DNA of 31,215 nucleotides, taken from assembly GCF_003355155.1 (NCBI RefSeq), contig NZ_CP031320.1, forward strand, positions 7,959,700 to 7,990,914, in the 5' to 3' direction. Position numbers and translations under genes: made by a program. This document shows positions 6,274-14,931 of the stretch, in pieces; positions within the stretch are counted from its first letter, which is position 1; the number at the start of each line of letters is the position of its first letter. The notes under the pieces are model-generated. The model saw only the letters and a program-made list of their open reading frames with translations. It searched no databases and was not told the origin of the DNA. Source of the DNA: Streptomyces armeniacus. Lineage in GTDB: Bacteria > Actinomycetota > Actinomycetes > Streptomycetales > Streptomycetaceae.

Positions 6274-7476
6274 ATGAAGGTCCTCGAGGGGATCCGCGTG
6301 CTGGATCTGTCCATCGCGATGTCCGGTCCGTTCGCGGCGATGAAGCTCGCCGACCTGGGAGCGGACGTCGTCAAGGTGGAGCCTCCCGCCGGCGAGTGGC
6401 AGCGGCACACCGCGGCGGGCGGCGCCGACGGCAACGAGGTCAACGCCTCGTTCCTGTCGCTCAACCGCAACAAGCGCAGCATCTCGGTCGACCTCAAGTC
6501 CGAGGCCGGGCTCGACGCCCTGCGCCGCCTCGTCGCCTCGGCCGACGTCTTCCTCCAGAACTACCGCCCCGGCGTCGCCCGGCGGCTCGGCGTGGACTAC
6601 GAGTCACTGCGGGCCGTCAAGCCCGATCTCGTCTACGTGTCGATCTCCGGCTACGGCGAGACCGGCCCGTACGCGGCACGCCCCGGACAGGACCTGCTGC
6701 TCCAGGCGATGAGCGGGGCCCTGCACAGCGCGGGCCGGCCCGGCGAGGCGCCCACCGCGGCGCCGTTCTTCCTCGTCGACGCCTTCGCCGCGTACTCCGC
6801 CTTCGAAGGCGCCCTGGCCGCGCTCTTCCACCGGCAGCGCACGGGCGAGGGCCAGCTGGTGCAGGTCAACATGCTCGACGCGATCATCGCCGCGCAGATG
6901 CAGGAGATCAGCGTCCGTACGGTCGGCGGCGTCGCACAGGAGCGCAGCGAACGCATCCACGCGCACAGCTACATCCGCGCCCCCTACGGCATCTTCCCCA
7001 CGAGCGACGGCCATGTCGCCCTCTCGTTCGCCGAGCCCGCCGTCCTCGCGGAACTGCTGGACGAACCCCGGCTGGCGCACCTGGAGGCGGAACGCGACGG
7101 CTTCACCCGGCGCGACGAGATCTCCGCCCTCGTCGAGGAGGGGCTGCGGCGGCGTACGACCGCGCACTGGCTCGACAAGCTGGGCGTGGCCGGCGTGTGG
7201 TGCGGCCCCGTCTACGACTACGACGACCTGCTCGCCGACCCCCAGGTCCGGCACAACGAGTCGTTCGTCAGCTACGACCACCCCACCGAGGGCCCCGTGA
7301 CCACCCCCGGCTTCTCGTTCCGGCTCAGCGGCAGCCCGCAGACCGTCGACCGGCCCGCGCCGGTCAACGGGCAGCACACCAGGGAGGTGCTCCGCGACGC
7401 CGGCTACGACGACGACGCCGTGGCCCGCCTCGAGGAGAAGGGCGTGATCCACGCCTCACCCCTCGCCGAGAACTGA
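6274..7476 (+). CDS. CaiB/BaiF-type (class III) CoA-transferase
   Basis: 400 residues, full length for the family. It begins MKVLEGIRVLDLSIAMSGPFAAMKLADLGADVVKVEPP, the standard N-terminus, followed by LNRNKRSISVDLKSEAGLD and the YVSISGYGETGPYA...PGQDLLLQAMSG block. Asp169 (6778-6780, in FFLVDAFAA) falls where formyl-CoA transferase has its catalytic Asp. The family moves CoA between carboxylic acids. The gene starts 222 bp from the divergent LacI gene and downstream of the palindromic operator, so it is probably controlled by that regulator. The ribosome-binding site is AGAAGG. Directly after the stop the sequence becomes NRPS in another frame, which is not a natural operon partner. Confidence 0.92.
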   Translation: MKVLEGIRVLDLSIAMSGPFAAMKLADLGADVVKVEPPAGEWQRHTAAGGADGNEVNASFLSLNRNKRSISVDLKSEAGLDALRRLVASADVFLQNYRPGVARRLGVDYESLRAVKPDLVYVSISGYGETGPYAARPGQDLLLQAMSGALHSAGRPGEAPTAAPFFLVDAFAAYSAFEGALAALFHRQRTGEGQLVQVNMLDAIIAAQMQEISVRTVGGVAQERSERIHAHSYIRAPYGIFPTSDGHVALSFAEPAVLAELLDEPRLAHLEAERDGFTRRDEISALVEEGLRRRTTAHWLDKLGVAGVWCGPVYDYDDLLADPQVRHNESFVSYDHPTEGPVTTPGFSFRLSGSPQTVDRPAPVNGQHTREVLRDAGYDDDAVARLEEKGVIHASPLAEN

Positions 7477-7493
7477 CCCCCGTCCCCGTACCG

Positions 7494-10400
7494 CGCGGCT
7501 TCCGTATCGAGCCCGGCGAGGTCGAGGCCGCGCTCTGCGCGCACCCGGGCGTCGCGCAGGCCGTCGTGACCACGCACAAGGCACGGGAGGGCGGCGGCAC
7601 ACAACTCGTCGGCTACGTCGTGCCCGTCGAGGCTCAGGAGAGCGGACTCGGCAACGTACAGAGCCTGGGCGACCTGGAGGTCGACCTGACCGCCGGAGTC
7701 TCCGCTCGCGAGCTGCGCCGGTTCGTCGCCGCCAGGCTGCCCGAGTTCATGGTCCCGGCCGTCTTCACCATCCTGGAGCGGCTGCCGCTGGCACCCAACG
7801 GCAAGCTGGACCGCGCCGCGCTGCCCGCCCCCGACTTCACAGGCGGCGAGTACCGCGCCCCCCGGTCGTCCGCCGAGCAGGTGCTGGCCGGGGTGTACGC
7901 GGAGGTGCTGGGCGTCGACCAGGTCGGCATCGACGACGACTTCTTCGCCATCGGCGGCGACTCCATCCGCTCCATCCAGGTCGTCTCCCGCGCCCGCGCG
8001 CACGGCGTCGAGGTCACCCCGCGGCAGATCTTCGACTGCCGTACGGTCGCCGAACTCGCCGAGATCGCCGTCGACAGCACGGACGACGCAGTGCCCGCGC
8101 TGGAGGAGCTGGAGGGCGGCGGCACCGGCTGGATGCCGCTGCTGCCCGTGGCCCGCTACATCGGCGAACTCGGCGGCGACAGCGACCACTTCGCGATGTC
8201 CATGGTGCTGGACCTGCCCCCCGGCATCGACCGGGAAGCGCTCGTGGCCACGCTCACAGCCGTCGTGGACCGCCACGACGTCCTGCGCTCCCGGCTGACC
8301 ACGGAGAACGGCGGCGGGCTGCACATCGAGCCGCCCGGCTCCGTCGACGTCGGCGCACTCCTGCGCCGCGTCCCCTGCGACGGTGACTGGAACGAGGAGT
8401 GGCACGAGCGGGCCGCCGCCGAACTCAACGCCGCCACCGGCCGCCTCGACCCGGCCGCCGGGACCATGGCCCAGTACGTCTGGTTCGACCCGGCCGACTC
8501 CGCCGATGCCGAAGACTCCGAAGACGGCGAGACCGCGGGCCGCCTCCTCCTCGTCCTCCAGCACCTCGCAGTCGACGGCGTGTCCTGGCGCATCCTGCTG
8601 CCCGACCTCGCCGCCGCCTGGGAGCAGGTGCGCGAGGGCCGTACGCCCGTACTCCCCGCCGTCGGCACCTCCGTACGCCGCTGGGCCCACGCCCTCGCCG
8701 AAGAGGCCCGGCACCCGGACCGCGTCGCCGAACTCCCCCTGTGGCGTTCGACGGTGGCCGGCCCGGACCCGGCCCTGGGCGCGCGCCGCCTCGACCCCGA
8801 GGTGGACCTGGCCGGGACCGTCGAGCACATGTGGATCGAGCTGCCCCACGACGTCACCGAGTCCGTCATGACCGCCGTGCCCGCGGCGTTCCGCGGTGGC
8901 GTCAACGACGGGCTGCTCGCCGGGCTGGCCCTCGCGCTCGCCAAGTGGCGCCGCGGGCGCGGCGTGGACGAGTCCTCGGCGCTCGTACGGCTGGAGGGCC
9001 ACGGCCGCGAAGAGGGCGCGGCGCCGGGCGCGGACCTGTCCCGTACGGTCGGCTGGTTCACCAGCGTCTTCCCCGTACGGCTCGACATGGCCGGCGTCGA
9101 CCTGGAGGACGCGTTCGGCGGCGGCTCCGCGGCGGGCACCGCCGTCAAGGCCGTCAAGGAGCAGCTGCGCGCCGTCCCCGACAAGGGCATCGGCTACGGC
9201 CTGCTGCGCTACCTCAACCCCGAGACGGCCGAGGTCCTGCGCCGCCACTCCACCGGCCAGATCGGCTTCAACTATCTCGGCCGCTACTCCGCCACCGACA
9301 TGCCCGAGCACCTGCGCGGCCTCGGCTGGACGCAGGCCGAGGACACCGTCGACCTGGTCGCGGAGCTGGACCCGCGGATGCCCGCGCTCTCCGTGCTCGA
9401 CGTCAACGCCCTCGTCACCGACGCCGAGGACGGGCCCCGGCTCCGCGCCCGCCTCAGCTTCGCCACCGGCGTGCTCTCCCGCGAGGACGCGCGCGAACTG
9501 GGCGACCTGTGGTCCGCCGCGCTCACCGGCCTCGCCCGGCACGCGGCACGGCCCGGGGCGGGCGGCCTCACCCCGTCCGATGTGCCGCTGGTGACCGCCA
9601 CGCAGGCGGAGATCGAGACGTGGGAGGAGCGTTACCCGGGGCTGGCCGACGTCTGGCCGCTCACCGAGATGCAGTCCGGGCTGCTGTTCCACGCGATGCT
9701 GGCCGGCTCCACCTTCGACGCGTACCAGATGCAGCTCGTCTTCCACCTCTCCGGACAGGTCGAGCCCGCCCGGATGCGCGCCGCGGGGCAGGCGCTGCTG
9801 GACCGGTACGCGAACCTGCGCGCCGCCTTCGTCACCGACGCCGACGGGGACCGCGTACAGGTCGTACCCGGACACGTCGAACTGCCCTGGTACTTCCTCG
9901 ACCTCGGCGACCTGGACGGCACCGAACGCGAGGAGACCCTCAAGCGGTTCCTCGCGGAGGAGCACAGCACCCACTTCGACCTGGCCACCGCGCCCCTCGT
10001 ACGGATGTCGCTCGTCCGCATGTCCGACGAGCGCTGGGAGCTCGTCTTCACCGCGCACCACGTGCTGTTCGACGGCTGGTCCGTGCCGCTGCTGATGCAG
10101 GACCTGCTGCGGCTCTACGGTTCGCACGGCGACCAGTCCGCGGTGCCCCGCACCCGCGACTACCGCGACTTCCTCCACTGGCTCGCCGCCCAGGACCGCG
10201 ACGCGGCGGCCCGCGCCTGGGCCGAGGAGATGGCCGGTTTCGAGGAGCCCACCCTGCTCGCCGGGCGCGCCGCCACCGAGGCGGACCCCGCGGGCATCGG
10301 CCAGGTCGACGTGCCGCTCAGCGCGGACGTCGCCCGCGAACTGTCCCGCGTCGCCGGGGAACTGGGCCTGACCCTCAACACCCTCGTGCAGGGCGCCTGG

Positions 10401-11135
10401 GCCGTCCTCCTGTCCCGGCTCACCGGCCGGCAGGACGTCGTCTTCGGCGCCACCGTCTCCGGCCGGCCGCCCGCCGTGCCCGGGGTCGACGCGATGGTCG
10501 GGCTGTTCATCAACACCCTGCCCGTACGGGTGGACTGCACCCCCGCCGACTCGCTGCGGGACCTGCTCACCCGGCTGCAGAGCCGGCAGAGCACGCTGCT
10601 GGACCACCATCACCACGGGCTGCTCGACATCCACCGGGCGACCGGGCTCAACGTCCTCTTCGACACCCTCGTCGGCTTCGAGTCGTACCCCATCGACCGC
10701 GTGGGCATCACGGAGGCCAACACGGCGGCCGGAATCGAGATCACCGGCATCAGCCCGCTGAGCGGCGCCCACTACCCGCTCGTCGTCATGGCGTTCGCCG
10801 ACCCGCATCTGCGGATCGGCCTCCAGTACCAGCACCACCTGTTCGACCGCGAGACCGTCCAGGACATCGCCGCACGCATGGAACGGCTGCTGAACCAGCT
10901 GGCGGTGGACCCGGACACCCCCGTCGGCGGTGTCGACGTCCTCGCACCCGCCGAACGCGAGCAGCTGTTCGGCGGCCTCAACGAGACCGGCCCCGGCGCC
11001 GCCGGAAGCATCCCGGAGTTGTTCGGTGCGCGGGTGGCCGCGGTGCCGGATGAGGTGGCGGTGGTGTGCGGTGGGGCGTCGTTGACGTATGGGGAGTTGG
11101 GGGCGTGGTCGGACCGGCTTGCGGCGGTGTTGGTG
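7494..11135 (+). CDS. NRPS fragment: A(tail)-PCP-E-C-A(start), truncated at both ends
   Basis: About 1,214 codons of one frame. It opens inside an adenylation domain at RGFRIEPGEVEAAL (just after the GRxDxQVK core) and reaches A10 (NGKLDRAALP, about 7795). The carrier domain has FFAIGGDSIRS with the phosphopantetheine Ser at 7962-7964. An epimerisation domain spans about 8140-9545: QHLAVDGVSWRIL (first His of HHxxxDG replaced by Gln), RLEGHGRE, VGWFTSVFPVRL, DKGIGYGLLRYL, FNYLGR. A condensation domain with intact HHVLFDG (10056-10076) spans about 9633-10960. Then comes the first ~45 residues of another A domain (LTYGEL). The module would deliver a D-residue; the specificity pocket is missing. 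No start, stop or thioesterase belongs to it. Both ends stop within A-domain sequence, as expected from repeat collapse. Confidence 0.9.
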
Positions 11136-11178
11136 TGCCGCCCCGCTGCCCCGCCGCCCGGCCGACAGGAGAGACCCC

Positions 11179-12357
11179 GTGCGCGTGCTGTTCATCCCGC
11201 TGTCCGTGCCCACCCACTACTTCCACCAGGTGTCCATGGCCTGGGCGTTCCGCGCAGCCGGGCACGAGGTGCGGGTCGCCGGCGAGGCACCCGTCCTCGA
11301 CGCCGTGCTGCGCTCCGGCATGCCCGCCGTACCCGCCGGCGAGGGCTTCGACTTCGTCGCCACGGACGCGCGGGGCGTCCGCCTGGAGGCGCTGCCGGAG
11401 GACGAGGCACGGAAGCGGAACGAGGCGCGGCTCGACGAGTTCGGCAGCGCCGCCGCGGTCCTCGCGGGCGACCTCGTACGGTTCGCCGGGCGGTGGCGCC
11501 CCGACGTCGTGATCGCCGACCCGATGGCGTCCGTCGCCCCCGTCGTCGCCGAGACCGCCGGAGTGCCGCTCGTACGGCACCTGTTCGGGCCCGACCTGAC
11601 CCGGCACCTCGGCTACCCCGGCAGCGGCGTGCCCCTCGACGGCGACCCCCGCGACGCGTACCCGGAGCGCATCCTGGAGCTCTACGACCGGTTCGGCGTC
11701 GAAGCACGTGCCGACTACGCCCTGCGGCACCTCGACCCGACCCCCGCAGCGCTGCAGGTCCCCGGCATGCCGAACCGGCTGCCCGTGCGGTACGTGCCGT
11801 ACAACGGGCCCGGCGTCGCCCCCGGCTGGCTGCGGCAGCCCCCCGCACGCACCCGCGTGTGCGTCACGTACGGCACCGTCACCTCCACCCTGCGCGGCGC
11901 CGAGGGCTTCCAGGTGCCGCGCATCCTGCGGGCGCTGACCGACCTGGACGTCGAGGTCGTGGCCGCGCTCAGCGCGTCCGACCGCGAGCTGCTGGGCGAA
12001 CCCCCCGCGGGCGTACGGGTGGTGGAGCAGCTGCCGCTGCACCTGCTGCTGCCCAGCTGCGCCGCGATCTTCCACCAGGGCGGCGCGGGCGCGCTGCTGA
12101 CCGCCGCCGCGCTGGGCGTGCCGCAGGTCGTCGGAGCCCAGCACACCGACCAGATCCTGAACGCGCGACAGCTGGAGTCCGCGGGCGCCGGGGTGTTCCT
12201 GCCGCCCGGGGAAGCGGACGGCGACGGCATCAAGAAGGCCGTCTCCCACGTGCTCTCCGACGCTTCCGTGCGCGCGGCCGCGGCCGAGGTGCGCGCGGAG
12301 ATCCAGGAACAGCCCACACCCGCCGGAGTCGTCCGGACCCTCGAGGAACTCATTTGA
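11179..12357 (+). CDS. Macrolide/polyketide-type glycosyltransferase (GT-B, GT1 family)
   Basis: 392 residues from a GTG with an AGGAG ribosome-binding site 8-12 bp upstream. The N-terminus VRVLFIPLSVPTHYFHQVSMAWAFRAAGHEVRVA matches the EryCIII/DesVII class, which moves a TDP-deoxysugar onto a polyketide or aromatic aglycone. The C-terminal donor site reads IFHQGGAGALLTAAALGVPQ followed by HTDQILNARQLESAGAG. Such enzymes often need a P450-like activator (DesVIII/EryCII type), and none is present here. It is followed after 9 bp by rmlA and then rmlB, so it belongs to a deoxysugar cassette. A longer frame upstream (11089) is a by-product of the join to the NRPS. Confidence 0.9.
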   Translation: MRVLFIPLSVPTHYFHQVSMAWAFRAAGHEVRVAGEAPVLDAVLRSGMPAVPAGEGFDFVATDARGVRLEALPEDEARKRNEARLDEFGSAAAVLAGDLVRFAGRWRPDVVIADPMASVAPVVAETAGVPLVRHLFGPDLTRHLGYPGSGVPLDGDPRDAYPERILELYDRFGVEARADYALRHLDPTPAALQVPGMPNRLPVRYVPYNGPGVAPGWLRQPPARTRVCVTYGTVTSTLRGAEGFQVPRILRALTDLDVEVVAALSASDRELLGEPPAGVRVVEQLPLHLLLPSCAAIFHQGGAGALLTAAALGVPQVVGAQHTDQILNARQLESAGAGVFLPPGEADGDGIKKAVSHVLSDASVRAAAAEVRAEIQEQPTPAGVVRTLEELI

Positions 12358-12366
12358 AAGGTCACC

Positions 12367-13434
12367 ATGAAGGCACTCGTTCTTGCGGGCGGCACCGGTT
12401 CCCGGCTGCGCCCGTTCAGCCACAGCACCCCGAAGCAGCTCGTGCCCGTCGCCAACAAACCGGTCCTGTTCCACGGGCTGGAGGCGATACGGGCGGCCGG
12501 CATCACCGATGTCGGCATCATCGTCAACTCCGCGAGCGCCGCCATCCGTACGGCCGTCGGTGACGGCTCCGCGCTCGGCGTCGACGTCACGTACCTGCCG
12601 CAGGACGAGCCCCGCGGGCTCGCGCACTGCGTCATGATCGCGCGGGACTACCTCGGCGACGACGACTTCCTCATGTACCTCGGCGACAACGTCTTCGCCG
12701 ACGGCATCACCGAGCCCGTCGCCCAGTTCCAGGCCGAACGGCCCGCCGCGCAGCTCGCCGTCGTCAAGGTCGCCGACCCGTCCGAGTACGGCGTCGCCGA
12801 ACTCGACCCGTCCGGGCGCGTCGTCGCCCTGGAGGAGAAGCCCGCCCGGCCGCGCAGCAACTACGCGGTGACCGGCGCGTACTTCTTCTCCCCGCAGATC
12901 CACGAGGCCGTGCAGGGCATCCGGCCCAGCTGGCGCAACGAACTGGAGATCACCGACGCCCTGCAGTGGCTCGTCGACCAGGAGCAGGAGGTGCGCGCGT
13001 ACGTGTGCACCGGCTACTGGAAGGACACCGGCAACGTCACCGACCTCCTCGACTGCAACCGCGCGCTGCTGGAGAAGACCACCTCCGGGGTACGCGGCTC
13101 CGTGGACCCGCTCAGCCAGATCGGCGCCTCCGTGGTCGTCGAGGCCGGGGCGACCGTCACGGCCTCCCGCATCGACGGGCCCGCCGTCATCGGCAGCGGC
13201 ACGTCCATCAAGAACAGCTACATCGGCCCGTACACCGCCATCGGCAGCGGCTGCCGCGTCGAGAACTCCGCCGTGGAGGACTCGATCCTGCTCGACCGCG
13301 CCTCGATCCAGGGCGTGCGGTCCATCAACGGCTCCCTCATCGGCCGTGAGTGCGACGTCAGCCAGGCCCGCCAGGAACTCCGCGTCCACCGCCTGATCAT
13401 GGGCGACGACAGCCACGTCGAGGTGCCCGCATGA
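12367..13434 (+). CDS. rmlA: Glucose-1-phosphate thymidylyltransferase (long form)
   Basis: 355 residues. The nucleotidyltransferase signature GGTGSRLRPFSHSTPKQLVPVANKP occupies residues 8-32. Sugar-binding and metal elements follow (YLGDN, EKPARPRSNYAVTGAYFF). The C-terminal ~110 residues form a left-handed beta-helix (hexapeptide pattern: VVVEAGATVTASRIDGPAVIGSGTSIKNSYIGPYTAIG). The long, helix-bearing form is typical of antibiotic deoxysugar clusters such as StrD and DesIII types. It makes dTDP-glucose for the next enzyme. The ribosome-binding site is AAAGG. The stop overlaps the rmlB start (ATGA, 13431-13434). Confidence 0.94.
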   Translation: MKALVLAGGTGSRLRPFSHSTPKQLVPVANKPVLFHGLEAIRAAGITDVGIIVNSASAAIRTAVGDGSALGVDVTYLPQDEPRGLAHCVMIARDYLGDDDFLMYLGDNVFADGITEPVAQFQAERPAAQLAVVKVADPSEYGVAELDPSGRVVALEEKPARPRSNYAVTGAYFFSPQIHEAVQGIRPSWRNELEITDALQWLVDQEQEVRAYVCTGYWKDTGNVTDLLDCNRALLEKTTSGVRGSVDPLSQIGASVVVEAGATVTASRIDGPAVIGSGTSIKNSYIGPYTAIGSGCRVENSAVEDSILLDRASIQGVRSINGSLIGRECDVSQARQELRVHRLIMGDDSHVEVPA

Positions 13435-14426
13435 GACTCCTGGTCACCGGCGGCGCCGGCTTCATCGGCTCGCAGTACGTGCGCGGCCTGCTCGACGGCC
13501 GCTACCAGGCCGCGGGCACCGGCGCGGCCCTCCCGGGCGGCGACCTGATCACCGTGCTGGACAAGCTCACGTACGCGGGCAGCCTCGACAACCTGCCCGT
13601 GGACGACGAACGGGTCACCTTCGTCGAGGGCGACATCTGCGACGCCCGGCTGCTGGCCGAGGTGCTGCCCGGACACGACGCCGTCGTGCACTTCGCGGCC
13701 GAGTCGCACGTCGACCGGTCCATCGGGGACGCCTCGCCGTTCGTCATGACGAACGTCGTCGGCACCCAGACCCTGCTGGAGGCGTGCCGGGCGGCGAAGG
13801 TCGAACGGATCGTGCACGTCTCCACCGACGAGGTGTACGGCAGCATCGACGAGGGCTCCTGGACCGAGGACTTCCCCCTCGCGCCCAACTCGCCCTACTC
13901 CGCGTCGAAGGCCGCCAGCGACCTGTTCGCCCGCGCGTACTGGCGCACCCACGGCCTGTCCGTCTCCGTCACCCGGTGCTGCAACAACTACGGTCCCTAC
14001 CAGTACGTCGAGAAGGTCATCCCGCTGTTCATCACCAGCCTCACCGACGGCGGGGACGTGCCGCTGTACGGCGACGGGCACCACATACGCGAGTGGCTGC
14101 ACGTCGACGACCACTGCCGCGCCATCCACCTGGTGCTGACCCGCGGCGGGGCGGGGGAGACGTACAACATCGGCGGCGGCTCCGAGATCACCAACCTGGA
14201 GCTGACCGACCGGCTGCTGAAGCTGTGCGGCGCCGACTGGGACCGGGTGCGCCGCGTGCCGGACCGCAAGGCGCACGACGAGCGCTACTCCCTGGACAGC
14301 GGCAAGATCCGGGAGGAGCTCGGCTTCGAGCCGGAGATCCCGTTCGGGAGCGGCCTCGCCTCCGTCGTGGACTGGTACCGCGACAACCGGTGGTGGTGGG
14401 AGAAGGCCAAGGCCGGCACGGCCTGA
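13431..14426 (+). CDS. rmlB: dTDP-glucose 4,6-dehydratase
   Basis: 331 residues, a short-chain dehydrogenase/reductase of the extended type. The NAD-binding motif TGGAGFIGS is at residues 6-14. The catalytic centre is STDEVYG (Thr132-Asp133-Glu134), and the YxxxK is Tyr156/Lys160 (YSASK). CNNYGPYQYVEKVIPLFI and GDGHHIREWLHVDDHC are typical of dTDP-glucose dehydratases. The product, dTDP-4-keto-6-deoxyglucose, is the branch point to nearly all 6-deoxysugars. No further sugar genes (aminotransferase, epimerase, 2,3-dehydratase) follow in this window, so the final sugar cannot be named. Confidence 0.95.
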   Translation: MRLLVTGGAGFIGSQYVRGLLDGRYQAAGTGAALPGGDLITVLDKLTYAGSLDNLPVDDERVTFVEGDICDARLLAEVLPGHDAVVHFAAESHVDRSIGDASPFVMTNVVGTQTLLEACRAAKVERIVHVSTDEVYGSIDEGSWTEDFPLAPNSPYSASKAASDLFARAYWRTHGLSVSVTRCCNNYGPYQYVEKVIPLFITSLTDGGDVPLYGDGHHIREWLHVDDHCRAIHLVLTRGGAGETYNIGGGSEITNLELTDRLLKLCGADWDRVRRVPDRKAHDERYSLDSGKIREELGFEPEIPFGSGLASVVDWYRDNRWWWEKAKAGTA

Positions 14427-14498
14427 CCCCCGTACGCGCACGCTGATCGGCCCCCGCACCGTCCGTCCGGACGCTGTTGGCTAATTCGGGGGTCTGAT

Positions 14499-14538
14499 CA
14501 CTTCGCCCCGCCGAGTGTGAGCTCGGCGGGGCGAAGTG
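14499..14538 (+). terminator. Strong hairpin terminator after rmlB
   Basis: A perfect 17-bp stem (CACTTCGCCCCGCCGAG at 14499-14515 paired with 14522-14538) around a 6-nt loop, 72 bp after the rmlB stop. It has no U-tract. It probably ends the glycosyltransferase-rmlA-rmlB transcript. Confidence 0.8.
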
Positions 14539-14588
14539 CTGTGAAGTGGCTGGTGCGGGTGCGGGCTCGGGGCGTGTCGGTGAGGTGT

Positions 14589-14612
14589 GCGTCAGATGTG
14601 TATGAGGGACAG
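14589..14612 (+). other. Tn5 mosaic-end/Nextera-adapter-like sequence
   Basis: Positions 14594-14612 read AGATGTGTATGAGGGACAG, 17 of 19 bases identical to the Tn5 mosaic end used in transposase-based library kits. The five bases before it (GCGTC) also match the read-1 adapter, giving 22 of 24. Both differences are A-to-G. Either a library remnant survived assembly, or this is a coincidence in a low-complexity region. Confidence 0.5.
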
Positions 14613-14919
14613 GGGGACGCCTGTGGCGTCGGGGGCGTCGGTTGTGCCTGGGGCGTCGGGGGCGCCTGTGGCGTCGGCAGGACGCCGGGGGAAGGGTCGT
14701 TCGGGCTGTCGAGCCGGGGTACCTGCTGGCTCACTGTCCGGTGCCTCCTCGTGGTGGCCTGCGCCCACGTCGCTCACGGCCCGCTCGTGCCTGCCGTAGA
14801 CCGTGCTGGGACAACCCGCACAACACCGAAAGGGTTGACTCGCATTTCGGCTTTGCCAAATCGTGACGTGGGGCACTTCGGCGGCGGGCGGGACGTACGG
14901 GTTGTCCGCGTCGGCGCCC

Positions 14920-14931
14920 TAAGCTCTGCGC
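14920..14931 (+). promoter_or_regulatory. Possible -10 region for a leaderless methyltransferase mRNA
   Basis: TAAGCT at 14920-14925 ends 6 bp before the ATG at 14932, and no ribosome-binding site is present. This is the usual arrangement for Streptomyces leaderless transcripts. A convincing -35 box at normal spacing is not seen. Confidence 0.35.

Larger units (their letters stand above)
14539..14931. other. Gene-free stretch with GGCGTC-rich short repeats
   Basis: No credible gene is seen on either strand. Between about 14618 and 14682 the sequence is built from imperfect copies of TGGCGTCGGGGGC and CCTGGGGCG, which read as Pro/Thr/Gln repeats on the minus strand without protein-like surroundings. 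An adapter-like 24-mer lies at 14589-14612. The right part (about 14790-14931) is ordinary upstream sequence of the methyltransferase gene. Confidence 0.55.

Noticed and set aside
6243..12563. A single 2,106-codon open frame spanning CoA-transferase, NRPS, glycosyltransferase and rmlA regions
   Set aside because: Only 7494-11135 is protein-like in this frame; the flanks are Arg/Pro/Ala-rich readings of other genes in the wrong register. It is not one giant protein.
14618..14682. CRISPR-like or tandem-repeat array
   Set aside because: The GGCGTC units are short, imperfect and without unique spacers; no cas genes are present. It is treated as low-complexity sequence.
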